A DNA stretch of 64,000 nt, from contig CM114273.1 in NCBI GenBank assembly GCA_050084515.1, forward strand, positions 37,014,001-37,078,000, read 5' to 3'. Both the position numbers and the translations under genes were made by a program. This DNA is from Blasia pusilla (taxonomy: Eukaryota > Marchantiophyta > Marchantiopsida > Blasiales). Of the stretch, positions 32,831 through 43,082 are shown one piece after another. Position 1 is the first letter of the stretch. Each line of letters starts with the position of its first letter. The notes beneath the pieces were generated by a model. The model made no database searches and was not told the DNA's origin. It saw nothing but the letters and a program-made list of their open reading frames with translations.

Positions 32831-35220
32831 CGTCTACTGCGCCCACGCCATGGAGAGCTTGCAATTGCGAGCGGTCGATCCAACAACTATCGCAAACAAC
32901 AAACATGATCAATCCAGAAACGATTGTGGCCCACACACATACACTTTTGCACATGATCGCGATCTCTCCCGTGGGGCCGGTGCTCAGGAAGCTCTAGCTA
33001 TGAAGCACGAGGGAGGGAGAGAGAAAGAATAAGAAGAGAATTTCCTAGGTATCATCTATTATATTATTATTGGAGAGTTTGGCTAACTCTTCTCCTCTAG
33101 GCATTTTCTTTTTTCCATTTTTTTAAAACCAATAAAATAATTCGAAACGATTGAAAATTGTTAATTATAATATAAATATAGGATAATAAAAATGCGTGCA
33201 TACCGTGGGTTTCACTAGTTAAAGCATGTTAAAGCTTGGGACAAAGAATCGAAGCCAATAGTTCTATGTATGTGATAATATACCTAAGTATATGTAATTC
33301 TTCTCATATGAGATGAGCTTCTATGATGTTTCCTACAAAGTGGTCTTATGTCTTACAGTCGATGGATGACCTTCCTTTGGAGTGGGACTAGTCCTTCTCT
33401 AAATAGTGAGTCTATTAAGTGCATCTAAACTTGACATCCAAAGTCATCCAATAGCTTAAGTTAACCAGAAGTTAGCTACAGTTACTAACTTGTTAGCCAA
33501 GTGCTTTGTATACACATTTCTAAGCAGCAAGTCTAAGTTCATATTGAGATCTAAAACCATCCACTAGCTTAAGGCTAACCATGTGATTACTTAACTTAGC
33601 CATGTCATCCCTCCCATGTGCTTTGAGTCTAAAATCCAAAATCATCCAATAGCTTAAGTTAATAAGAAGTTAGTACTTAACTAGCTAAGTACTAAACCTA
33701 CTCAACTTAGCCATGTAGTTTGAGTCTTATATACTTTTTCCTAGGGTGATACCGATGGTGTATATTTGGAAGGCCATTCTATGGATTAGAATGAAAAATG
33801 GTATTTTAGAAATAGTCCCATCTTTGTCTCACAGGGATTTTCATATTATGAGCTTTCCAAAGGACTTAATTGAAACTTGAGGGCTTCACTTGATTCTTGC
33901 TTTTAATTTCCCTACTAATTAGTAATGCTAGGAAGAGATAATAATTAACCAATTTATTCTTATTGGTAGTGCCAGAACTACATAATAGTTAATTTAAATT
34001 AAATGATAAATATTGAGAGTGATTCATTCTCACCATAAGCCTCAAATTACCAACTCCAAGCAAGTAGTCCATAATTATTGTGGCTAATGATAGCCCATGG
34101 ATGGAAGGGTTTAAATTACATTTAATTACATTGATAATTAACTCTCAAAGTTCTTAAGTGCCATTTTAAATTAATTTTGAGCGATCCGATTGGCTCGAAA
34201 GTTGAGAGATCTTCTTGCAATGGATGAAAGTGCCAAGTATCAAGAGGAGAGGTGTTTGAAAAATTAAAGGGCACTCTCCAATAATAATATAGATTAAGCC
34301 ACAAATAATGACTTTTTAAGTCTAAGAAAATGATTAAATTTAAAATTTAGGGATAGAATTAAATTTCCGTGGTGGCTTTCAATAGCCAAACATGGACATC
34401 ATGCAAAATAGCAAAACATTGTTGGTAAGATGATAAAAAATTAAGATAATTTTGAAGCTTCCTTACTTAATTATTAATAATCCAAAGAACCAAAATGATA
34501 AATTATCTTTTGAGGACCTTAAATAATAAAAGGAACAATATTCAAGAACTTTTATGTTAGTATCAAATTATCAATTAAGTTCAGAGACAAACCTATCTAT
34601 TCCTTCCAAAAATAGATGTACAAAGAGTGGAGAAAATATGAATGAACTGGATGAAGAGGACCAAGGGTCCAAGAGGTCTTAAGGAAGGGAGGCACATTGG
34701 AAAATCCTCTACCCAACATTAGAGAAACACATAGGAGATGTAGCTTGCTTGTGAACAACCAAAACCTTGGCCAAAAATTCCCCTTTCGCCTCCAAATCAC
34801 TCTATTTTCGCTTTTCCTAATCTTCCCCCATCTTTATGAGACTCTTATGCTCACTTTGTAACTAGCATCGTTGTATAGGGAAGCTAAGTCTAGAGATATT
34901 TTGCACTAGATAGGAACTTTTTTTTATGTTGAAATGAATATTTTTTATGTTGAATTATATATAGATGAGTGAAGTTCATAATATTATTTGTTTTTTTTTC
35001 AAAATAATGATTCTAAACTATAAGAAATTAAGGAAAAAAATAGCAAAGCCATCCTTAAGAAAAATTGGAAGGAGCCAAAATCCCGCTTGAAAAATTATTT
35101 TGTAGATCCAAAAATAATCCAAACTCAATGGAAGAAAAGGTTGCACACAGAAAAAGTCTATGTCCATGCGGGCTTGGGTTCCCACAATCCATACCCAAGC
35201 CTGCTTTACCTGCAACGTAG
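32831..35220. other. Intergenic region, no supported gene
   Basis: AT-rich from 33040 on. Around 33420-33730 a phrase like 'catccaatagcttaagttaa' recurs (near 33445, 33550 and 33645), a loose short tandem/dispersed repeat. At 34245-34300 there is another copy of the 'gcactctccaataataatatagatta' tail seen elsewhere. Nothing else is supported. Confidence 0.45.
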
Positions 35221-35852
35221 TGTCGTGCGCATACATATCCCTACACAACATACATTTTTGTCACCGAATACTCACAAAAACACACAAGATATCATACTAA
35301 CTCATGGCATCTAAACATTAAGACAATTGAGAAACAAAATATCTCAAATTTAAATCAAGATCTCTCAAAAAGTACACACAAATATCTCTCTCTCTCTCTC
35401 TCTCTCGTGAAACCAGAAAAAATTCATTCTCCCAATGAGAGGCTTGGATTACTTAGAAGGCAAGGAGGACCCTACCTCTACCATCTCATACCCATAGATT
35501 CAACATATAGAGAATAAGCTCTAAAGCTCTCTCTCCTTGGGTATACCTCCTTTCCTCTCCCAAACTCTCTCCATGATAACCTATGGTCACAAGTCATCGC
35601 CTTGTTTCTTGAACTACTGTAGGAGGTTCATTCCACTTCCCAAAGTGTAAATTCAACTCGAATCCTAATGGTAACTTAACCAAAATAGTAAGTTTCTCTA
35701 TATAGCTCTAAATGGGCCAAAACGAAGGGAAACATGCTATCTCAGATTATCCGAGGCCTCGTCATGTCATTCTCAATGTCTTGAGGCTGTCCTCAAATAT
35801 CCTCGAAGGTGCTCTATTATAAACTCATCGATCCATCCTAAAAGACGTGTCA
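35221..35852. repeat. Solo LTR of the copy A/B retrotransposon family (diverged)
   Basis: It starts TGTCGTGCGCATACAT at 35221 and ends ...GACGTGTCA at 35852, matching the full-length LTR of copy B (37471-38112) along its length but with substantial divergence and a (TC)n expansion at 35384-35407. No internal retrotransposon sequence is attached on either side, which points to a solo LTR. GTAG occurs on both sides (35217-35220 and 35853-35856), but an exact 5-bp target duplication is not evident. Confidence 0.7.
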
Positions 35853-36094
35853 GTAGACTCGAGCTCGACAAGCCGACACCTAGTTCAACGACTGATCGTC
35901 CGTTCTTGCCACCCATTCTATAGTTCACAACAAGCCCACAAAGATCCACATCAATGAGACCAAAGGACGGAGGATCATCCACCGAATCAAAAGATAGGGC
36001 ATAGAAATGGAGAATATTGAATCGTACCTCCGGTCAAAGATTGTAGGAGTTAAGGAGCACCGGCGGAACACTAAAAGGAAAAGGTGTTTTTATG

Positions 36095-37300
36095 ACTACA
36101 TTATATGACTAACAGGAGTCATATTATACATGACATCACTCACGGTGATTGATGATTGCATCAGTCATAAAAGACAAGTCATTTTTGTCTCATGACTAAG
36201 CACCACTTGAGTCATTGTGTATATGACTTCATTAATTTCAATGACTAGAGTCATGGGGCGAGGGATATAATTAGTCCACGTGGACATGACTTGTAATCCA
36301 CGTCATACTAGTGACGTGGATGATACGCTTTTTACTTAGTGTGAGTCATATTTGATACATAAAGATTGACTTGGATGAGTCATTCCCCTAGTTATAGCAT
36401 GAGTCATTTATTTTGTTTTGTAGTCATGGTGGAGTCATAATTGATAGTCCTAATGGAATCAGGGTCTGTCATCATATATCATGACCAGTCATGCCAAGTT
36501 GTTGTGTGAATAATAAAGTCATATTTGATACGTAAAGAATGACTAGCATGAGTCATTATGTTTTGTTTTGTAGTCATGGTTGAGTCATAATTCATAGTCC
36601 ATGATGAGTCATGATCAGTCATCACAGGTCACGACTAGTCATGCCAAGTAGTTATTTGAATAATGAAGTTATATTTGATACATAAAGAACGACTAGCTTG
36701 AGTCATGGGCCTTGACATGGCATGAGTCATTGGTTTTTGTTTTGTAGTCATGTTGGAGTCGTAAGTGATAATCCATGAGTCAAAAATCAATCAATATTTT
36801 TAGATGGCTAGTCATTAAAGTTAAGTCATGATCAATCATCATAGGTCATGACTAGTCAAGCCAAGTCATTAATTGAATAATATAGTCATATTTGATACAT
36901 AAAGAACAACTTGCTTGAGTCATGAGCGTAGTCATAGCACGAGTCATAATTTATTGTGTTATAGTCATGTTGGAGTCATAAGTGGTAGTTCATGAGTCAT
37001 GGAATAATCTATATTTTTACATGGAAAATCATTAAAGATGAGTCATGGTTAGTGGTCGCAAGTCATTACTAATCATGTTAAGTCATTATTTGAACAATGG
37101 AGTCATCACATTATATGTAATCCATGATAGCCAAGATATAGAAGTGAGTCATGATAAGTCATGACTAGTCATTCCAAGTCATGGTTTGCAAAATAGAGTT
37201 ATTTATTTGAGTCATTTTACTCTAAATGCACTGCCTATTAATAAATTAAATGATTGTGACAATCATACAATATGAGTCATTTCTGCTCCATGACTGCATG
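36095..37300. repeat. Degenerate tandem array saturated with AGTCAT / ATGAGTCAT words
   Basis: More than thirty AGTCAT words occur in 1.2 kb, many as GAGTCAT and several as the palindrome ATGAGTCAT (for example 36375, 36400, 36548, 36722, 37038 and 37272). A longer unit is visible from the phrase 'agtcatatttgatacataaag', which starts near 36344, 36516, 36665 and 36884 (spacing 150-220 bp). The unit also contains 'gttttgtagtcatg..ggagtcataa', 'agtcatgactagtcatgccaagt' in part, and 'ttgaataat'. No coding potential. Confidence 0.8.
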
Positions 37301-37470
37301 TTCTTTTGTCCTATGCTTAGAAGTTATACTATGGGTCCTACCCAAAGAGTTCAGATCTGTAAAACTAAAAGAGTTATGATATGTATGTGCACAAAATGCA
37401 CTTACATTTGAAGTTCTCTAATATGTGAAGTTTTAAGACTCAGTTTTCTGATAAGGGAACAAATCAGTGT

Positions 37471-38112
37471 TGTCGTGCGCATATACATCGCTACACAACA
37501 TACATCGATGTCAGCGAACACACACACACACAAACACACACGATACCATGCTTACTCATGGCATCCATACACAGAGGCGAGAAGTACCAAAATATCTCCA
37601 ATAAAGTACGCTCGGATCTCTGTCAACACCATCTCATACCATAGCTCTCAAAGATGTGCACTCTCTCTGATGTCAAACCAAACCCACTCTCCTAATGAGA
37701 GGCTTGAGTTGCACTCACAAGGCAAGGGACCATAGCTCCGCCGCCTCATGCCAAGAGGTTCAACAAAGAGAGAATGAGCTCTCAAGCTCTCTCTGTTGGA
37801 GGTATACCCCCTTCCCTCTCCCAAGCCCTCTCAACGGTAACCTATGCTCGCAGGTCATCTCCTTGGCTCTTGACCTGCTATAGCGAGTCAAGGGCCACTT
37901 CCAAAAGTGGAAATTCAACTATCCCCAATATGGAAACTTACCCAAAATAGTAAGTTTCTCTATATTGCTCTAAATGAGTTGAAACGAAGGGAAAACCTGC
38001 TCTCTCAGGTTTCCCGGGGCCTTACTAGGTCATCCTCGACCTCTTGGGCATGTCCTTTGCTACTCGTAGACGCTCTGCTAGATCCCACCGATCTATCCTA
38101 ACAGTCATGACA
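37471..38112 (-). repeat. Left (3') LTR of copy B
   Basis: 642 bp with ends TGTCGTGCGC...GTCATGACA, giving the TG...CA convention on both strands. It contains a (CA)n stretch (37521-37540) and the LTR-specific words shared with 4850-5443, 35221-35852 and 47757-48270. It is followed after only 2 nt by another LTR beginning (38115). Confidence 0.8.
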
Positions 38113-38114
38113 AC

Positions 38115-38243
38115 TGTCGTACGCATACACATTGCTACACAACATACATTGCTGTCACTGAACACACACACAAACACACACGATCCCATGCTAACTCATG
38201 ACATCCATACACAAAGCCATAAGTACCAAAATATCTCCAATCG
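38115..38243 (-). repeat. Partial second LTR start abutting the left LTR
   Basis: The sequence from TGTCGTACGCATACAC to 'atatctccaat' repeats the first ~130 bp of the LTR at 37471-37605. It follows that LTR directly and then passes into internal element sequence. This tandem arrangement suggests unequal recombination or nested insertion of two family members. Confidence 0.7.
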
Positions 38244-38432
38244 CCCCCTAGTTGGTGGTTAGATCCCTCTAACTCCAGATAGTCATCTATCCATACCTAC
38301 CATGACATACATCTCTAGGACGCTAAGAGCAAAAAGGTTGGGTGCTCATGTGGCCCCATTGTTAGTCGCCTTCCTGTCATCCATGTCATAGAAAAAGTCG
38401 GAATCGAAACCTACCTAGTATCTCCTCTAAGT

Positions 38433-38564
38433 ACATCTGGGACACATCCATCATCCCCGAGGAACCCTAGTGAGAGGTGGCGTCAGACATGCCATATGCC
38501 AACCTCTCAAACATCCATCACAGACCAGCATTGTAGCCCCACCACGAGCAGAACCACACCAACA
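38433..38564 (-). pseudogene. PHD finger encoded by the retrotransposon
   Basis: The minus-strand frame reads C-W-C, then 11 residues, then VCDGCLRGWHMACLTPPL, then TRVPRG, a stop, and WMCPRC. This gives the complete C4HC3 ligand set of a PHD zinc finger with usual spacings (C-X1-C-X11-C-X2-C-X4-H-X2-C-X14-C-X2-C). The conserved Trp two residues before the last Cys pair (W-M-C) is also present. One in-frame TGA lies near 38453-38451, and more stops lie upstream. PHD fingers read histone H3 tails; in an integrating element such a module could guide target choice. It lies after the integrase zinc-binding domain. Confidence 0.8.
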
Positions 38565-38664
38565 TACAACATAAGCATGCATGAACTACTGCTGAGCTCG
38601 GATCTACTGTACTATCAATGTTAGGAAGGTGATTGTGGAGTCGGAGCATTAAACAATGCTCAGA

Positions 38665-38805
38665 CCTGATCGCACACTATGCAACTGGCAACAAACTACT
38701 GAACTTCAATCTGCATGCCTCGCCACCAATACTAAATCTGGAGCAAGCTGTACGTCCGCTTCACCCCAAAGTGACCCAACTCCTCGTGGGCATGCTGCAC
38801 TAGTC
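38665..38805 (-). pseudogene. Integrase H2C2 zinc-binding domain remnant
   Basis: The minus strand reads QHAHEELGHFGVKRTYSLLQ, then YWWRGMQ, then SCIVCDQV and FNAPTPQSPS, the standard H-H-C-C start of a gypsy integrase, with three stops interspersed. The DDE catalytic core that should follow is absent: the PHD finger begins about 100 bp later. Confidence 0.78.
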
Positions 38806-39211
38806 GTGCTCTCTACAAAGGATACGACACTACGCGTACTCTATCATCCTCCCAAACCCTCAAAACATGTGTCCCCTCCCAACGGAACCGTCTAGCCCGC
38901 TGTAGGATCCAATCCTGCTCTTTAGCACCCACGGTGCTTGCAATGCTGCCAGTACGAAGGTACTCCAAGACTACTCCATCATCATGAATATCTCGGCTAC
39001 CTATCGTCTCCTCATTGGCCTCGGGATCCTAGGACTCTCCACTAGACCTCGCCATCAAAGTCTCCACACTCTGGCCCTCCATAGCCAACATGCCAAAATA
39101 GGCTAACGTGTGCCATCCTGGCACTGACTCCTCATCACTTTCTCCATGCCATCGAGCTTCCGTCGCATCTTGTTGACTCGGGCATGGGTTACAACTCAAC
39201 CCATCTACATC

Positions 39212-39745
39212 CTAGTTGAGCGTCCTAGGTCTATGTACCACCTGAAAATCATACTCCTCCAACAACAAAGCCCATCTCGCAAGCTTCCTTGTAAGCTTGT
39301 CGGACTCCATCAACCACTTCAGTGGTTGATGATCAATGACAATGGTAAAGGGGTTTCGGAATAAGTAACATCTGAAATGCATGACAACCCACACCGTAGC
39401 CAAGCACTCATCCTCATACGAGATGAACTTTGCCTCTACAGTGTTGTTTGAGCGGCTAGCGTAAGCCACCACGAACTCTCTACCCTCATCATCATGCTAG
39501 GTGAGCACCGCTCCAAGCCCCAACATGCTCCAATCTATGTGCAATTGGAAAGGACGCCCCCTGATCGGTCTCCTCAAGATGGGTGCGGACATCAACCTGT
39601 CCTTGAGCAACTGAAATGCTCGCTCCTGCTCACCCCCCCGTGCCACTCGTGATCCACTTTGGTCAGCAAGGTTAGCGGCTTCGGAATCAAACTGAATCCC
39701 TTGACGTACCGCCAATAGAAGTTTGCCAATCCCATGAATGCGCAA
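39212..39745 (-). pseudogene. RNase H domain of copy B
   Basis: The frame 39745-39497 contains ERAFQLLKDRLMSAPIL and FQLHIDWSMLGLGAVL. The next frame, 39472-39212, contains VAYASRSNN, TVEAKFISYEDECLATVW, FTIVIDHQPLKWLM and WALLLEEYDFQVVHRP. This is the usual Ty3/gypsy RNase H connection and catalytic region. A frame break separates the two blocks near 39480. Confidence 0.85.
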
Positions 39746-39903
39746 ACATGACTCACATCTGTAGGGCGTGGAATACGTGAGATAGCCTCTATATTCATGT
39801 GCTAAACAGCAAGGCCCCTTGGGTATATCGTATGATCCAAGTACTCAATCTGGTCATAGAAGAATTTGCACTTGCCTGGATGTAACTTCAGCCCATGTAA
39901 TTG

Positions 39904-40602
39904 CTATCGTCGAAACAACTCCTCTAGATGTCGCTCATGCTCCTCAACCGTGACGCTAAAGACTACGATGTCATCAATATAATACCTAGCAAAATCCAGA
40001 CTAGCCAAGATCCTATCCATGACCCTCTGAAACTCAGCCGAGGCGTTCTGTAACCCAAATGGTAAGCACTGCCACTGGTACAAACAATCCTTCCCGTGAG
40101 GATCGATGCCCCAAAATGCCATCTTCTTCCTATCCTCCAATCTGATAGGCAGCTGATGGTATCCGGCTCGCAAATCCAATGAACTGAAGACCTTTGCGTG
40201 ACCAATTGCATCAAAGATCTCCTCAAGGGTGGGCATGGCATACCTATCGGACTTCGTCTGCCGTTTGATAGGTCAGTAATCCCCACATATCCGCCTATCC
40301 GTCCCGTTGCCATGCACATCCTTCTTGGCGGGCATGACAAAGGCAGATGCATACTCCCCATGCAACATCTTCAATAGTCTTGCTCCGACCAAGTCCTAGC
40401 TCCTACTCTGAATCAAAGCCCTCTCCATATGACTGTACCTATAGGGTCTTTGGAAGATCGTCGTATCACTGGACAGCTCAATGCGGATCCCAGGTCCGTT
40501 GAACATACCCAAATCCTCCATGCTAAACAAAAAGCAGCTCCTATAACTCTTGAGGAACTGATGTATCCGGCGCCCCTCTCCTCTTGTCAACTTAGGGCCC
40601 AA
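39904..40602 (-). pseudogene. Reverse transcriptase of copy B
   Basis: The frame 40602-40396 holds the RT N-terminus (IFQRPYRYSHMERALIQ). The frame 40236-39904 carries VFSSLDLRAGYHQLPI, MAFWGIDPHG, YQWQCLPFGLQNASAEFQRV and the catalytic YIDD in FARYYIDDIVVFS. The Gly-Leu-Gln after PFG is normal for this family. Stops and frame shifts separate the blocks (for example near 40270-40400). Confidence 0.9.
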
Positions 40603-41049
40603 TTATGGCTCCCAAGTCTCCATCGTGACTACGGTAGGACTCTTCGACGCGGATATCGGTGGTTGCTATGATGCAACCCCATCTCAAACAACAACACTCG
40701 GCCGCTCTCCTACAGCCAACTGCAAACTCTGATCTCCTCCACGTGCAGTGCCCGGAACCACGCTTGATGCTGTGGCTATCATCTCCTGGCATACCTGCAA
40801 AACATCCCAAGAAGTCCAAGGTTTTTTCTCACAATCTCCCATGGTGTGTAGATCTCCTCGGGTCTCGCCCCCAGCCACTGCCTCCACCGTCTTGGTAGGC
40901 ATGGGGCTCAGGAACGCAACCACTGTGATCAGTCGCAATCTCATACGGCGCTGCTCAGCCACTCTCAAGTTGAGGATCCATGTCAAACATTTAGGTCCAT
41001 CGCCTAACCCAAGACATGGCGTCGTGATGCCTCTGACACTGACGGAGTC

Positions 41050-42224
41050 TGCCGACACTCATGTGGGAAATCCCATCGCTTGGTCTCTCTCATCAGCATT
41101 GGGTTCCACCAATCGCTGAACCCGGTCATCCCAAACCAAGCCAGGACCGGCCTGCTTGTGTGCATAGGAAGGAGGAAAACTCACAAACGTGGGCAAGGCT
41201 GCCCGCGGCCTGCCTACCCTATTGACCACAGTCAACGGTGGTCGATCATCGTGCCTCACTGCCTGTGATCGACGACCTGGATCTAGAATGGAGTCTACTA
41301 ACAAATGGGAGGGGCGCTCCACTCTCGTATACGCCCTCCGTAACACCGCATGGGGCACCAAGTTGGTCCACCATAGACGCGGGCGATGGGCTCTAGAACC
41401 TACACTCGCCGCATCCAAGAACACTGCTAGGCCAATCTAGGCACGCACTTGATGAGCACTCGTTACCACCCGTGACCTTGAGTCTCCTAAGATCGACATA
41501 TTCTCCAGAATGTAGGCTAGAGAACGAGACTCGTGCTCTTGCAACTACCGTAAGACCCTCAACATCTCCCAAACCAACCTGGACCGAGTGTCAGCCAACC
41601 CCTACCTCGTCCAGCACTCAATTTGCCTTGGGATGGCCAACCGGAAATGACCAAATCAATGGTCCCTATCCCTCGGTAGGGAACTCTGGTACCCCTGTAC
41701 TGCGGATGCAGACAATAAGTTGGGAAAACGTAGGCGTAATTGCGCCACATGTTGTAGTGAGACACGCCTCGCAACATCATCACTCTCCACATGCAGAACT
41801 GGTGCACTCGCACTCCTGCATGCAAAACAACAGCTAACCCGGTGCTAATCCCTCCAAAGAGATCTAACACTCGAATTCCCTCCTCCAGGATACACCACAC
41901 AATGGGTGTGGTATCCAAGGTTGTCATCGTAGCACTCCCTGCTACCTCGGGTTCCTCAGACCCGTCATGCTCCGGTGCAAACGCCTTGCTCCACGCGGTC
42001 TGTATGTGCTCATCTGCCAATCGTTGAAGTTGCTCAGTCAAACCCCACAGTGGCATCTCTCCTCCATGGAACGATGCGGCTACTATAACACTCCTCTCCA
42101 TAGAAATTTGAGGAACGGGAGTATCCTCTGCATGGACATGTCCCTCAATCAAATCACTAGGCCAAGTGATGACATTGCTAAATGCTGCTAAGGTCGCCAC
42201 CTCTCCTGGCCATTCCTCGATCAC
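41050..42224 (-). pseudogene. Retrotransposon-encoded cytosine-C5 DNA methyltransferase domain, copy B (decayed)
   Basis: Motif I reads VLDLFGGISTGLAVVLHAG (about 41875-41820). A 1-nt deletion then shifts the frame. The frame returns at GTIDLVISGWPSQG (motif IV, about 41660-41622), where the catalytic Cys codon is TCC, Ser (41633-41631). The region between is about 27 bp shorter than in copy A. Further downstream the frame at 41424-41059 reads FLDAASVGSRAHRPRLWWTN and RHDDRPPLTVVNRVGRPRAA, and ends EPNADERDQAMGFPT (target-recognition/motif X region). The segment N-terminal to motif I (about 42224-41900) is acidic and unrecognised. Together with copy A this shows that the domain is a shared, ancestral part of the element. 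Confidence 0.85.
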
Positions 42225-42479
42225 TGCACCTATGAATCAAACGGGTAATGAGCTAAGACACACATCACCTGACTGCCATCCTAGTCTGTAGGACGCTGAC
42301 TCCTCCCAGTAATCCAGGAAAACCCCATTCGGGTATAACACTGCTCCACCAACCAAGACATGGTAGGACTCTGCATCAATCACTATCGCCTTGGCTCGCA
42401 CCACGGACTCATTTGTAGGATGTCCCGGGCGAATCCTCACCACGACCTCCTATCGGGTGATATATTGTGTGGTACTCGC

Positions 42480-42610
42480 TCCACCCAAGGATCTATGTAT
42501 CTGAAATGGATAACACTCCACATCGGCTCTCGTCAAGCCCAATCCTCTAAATGACGCTTTCCCCAACATCAGGGGTTGCGCTCCTGAATCCAACAAGATG
42601 CGTTTCGGCG
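42480..42610 (-). pseudogene. Aspartic protease fragment, copy B
   Basis: The minus strand contains ILLDSGAQPLMLGKASF, with the D-S-G triad, followed by LGLTRADVE. It corresponds to 2044-2298 of copy A. Confidence 0.7.
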
Positions 42611-43082
42611 TGCCTACACACCAACAACATCACCAACTCTCCAGGAACTTTTATGAGGACCCATCGATGGGGTCCTCATCGCTTCGGACATCGTGAAAGA
42701 CTGAGGAAGCCTAGTCTATTTTCTGGCTTCCCCTTGCTGTGGATCCAACTCTACGGCTGCTCCACCCGTCACAACTGCGGCGGCCTTCATCTAGGCAACC
42801 TCGCACATCCAACCAGGATCCTCCATATCTTGGCTGCTCCATATGATGTTGATGCCATGGATCCGACATCAGGTAACCTCAATGCCATAGCGGCAATCTG
42901 CTCTTGTAGCTACTGTATCTGAGCAGCCATCCCAGCCTCACGTCCGACGTCTCCCTCGACGCGTCTAGGTGGTGGTACTCTACCTCTTCCAAGGGCAGCT
43001 CTACCACCCTATTGGGCAACTCCAACTCCTCGTTCCCCAACGGGACCACCTGATGCACGATCTCTAGGCCCACCCGGACCGG

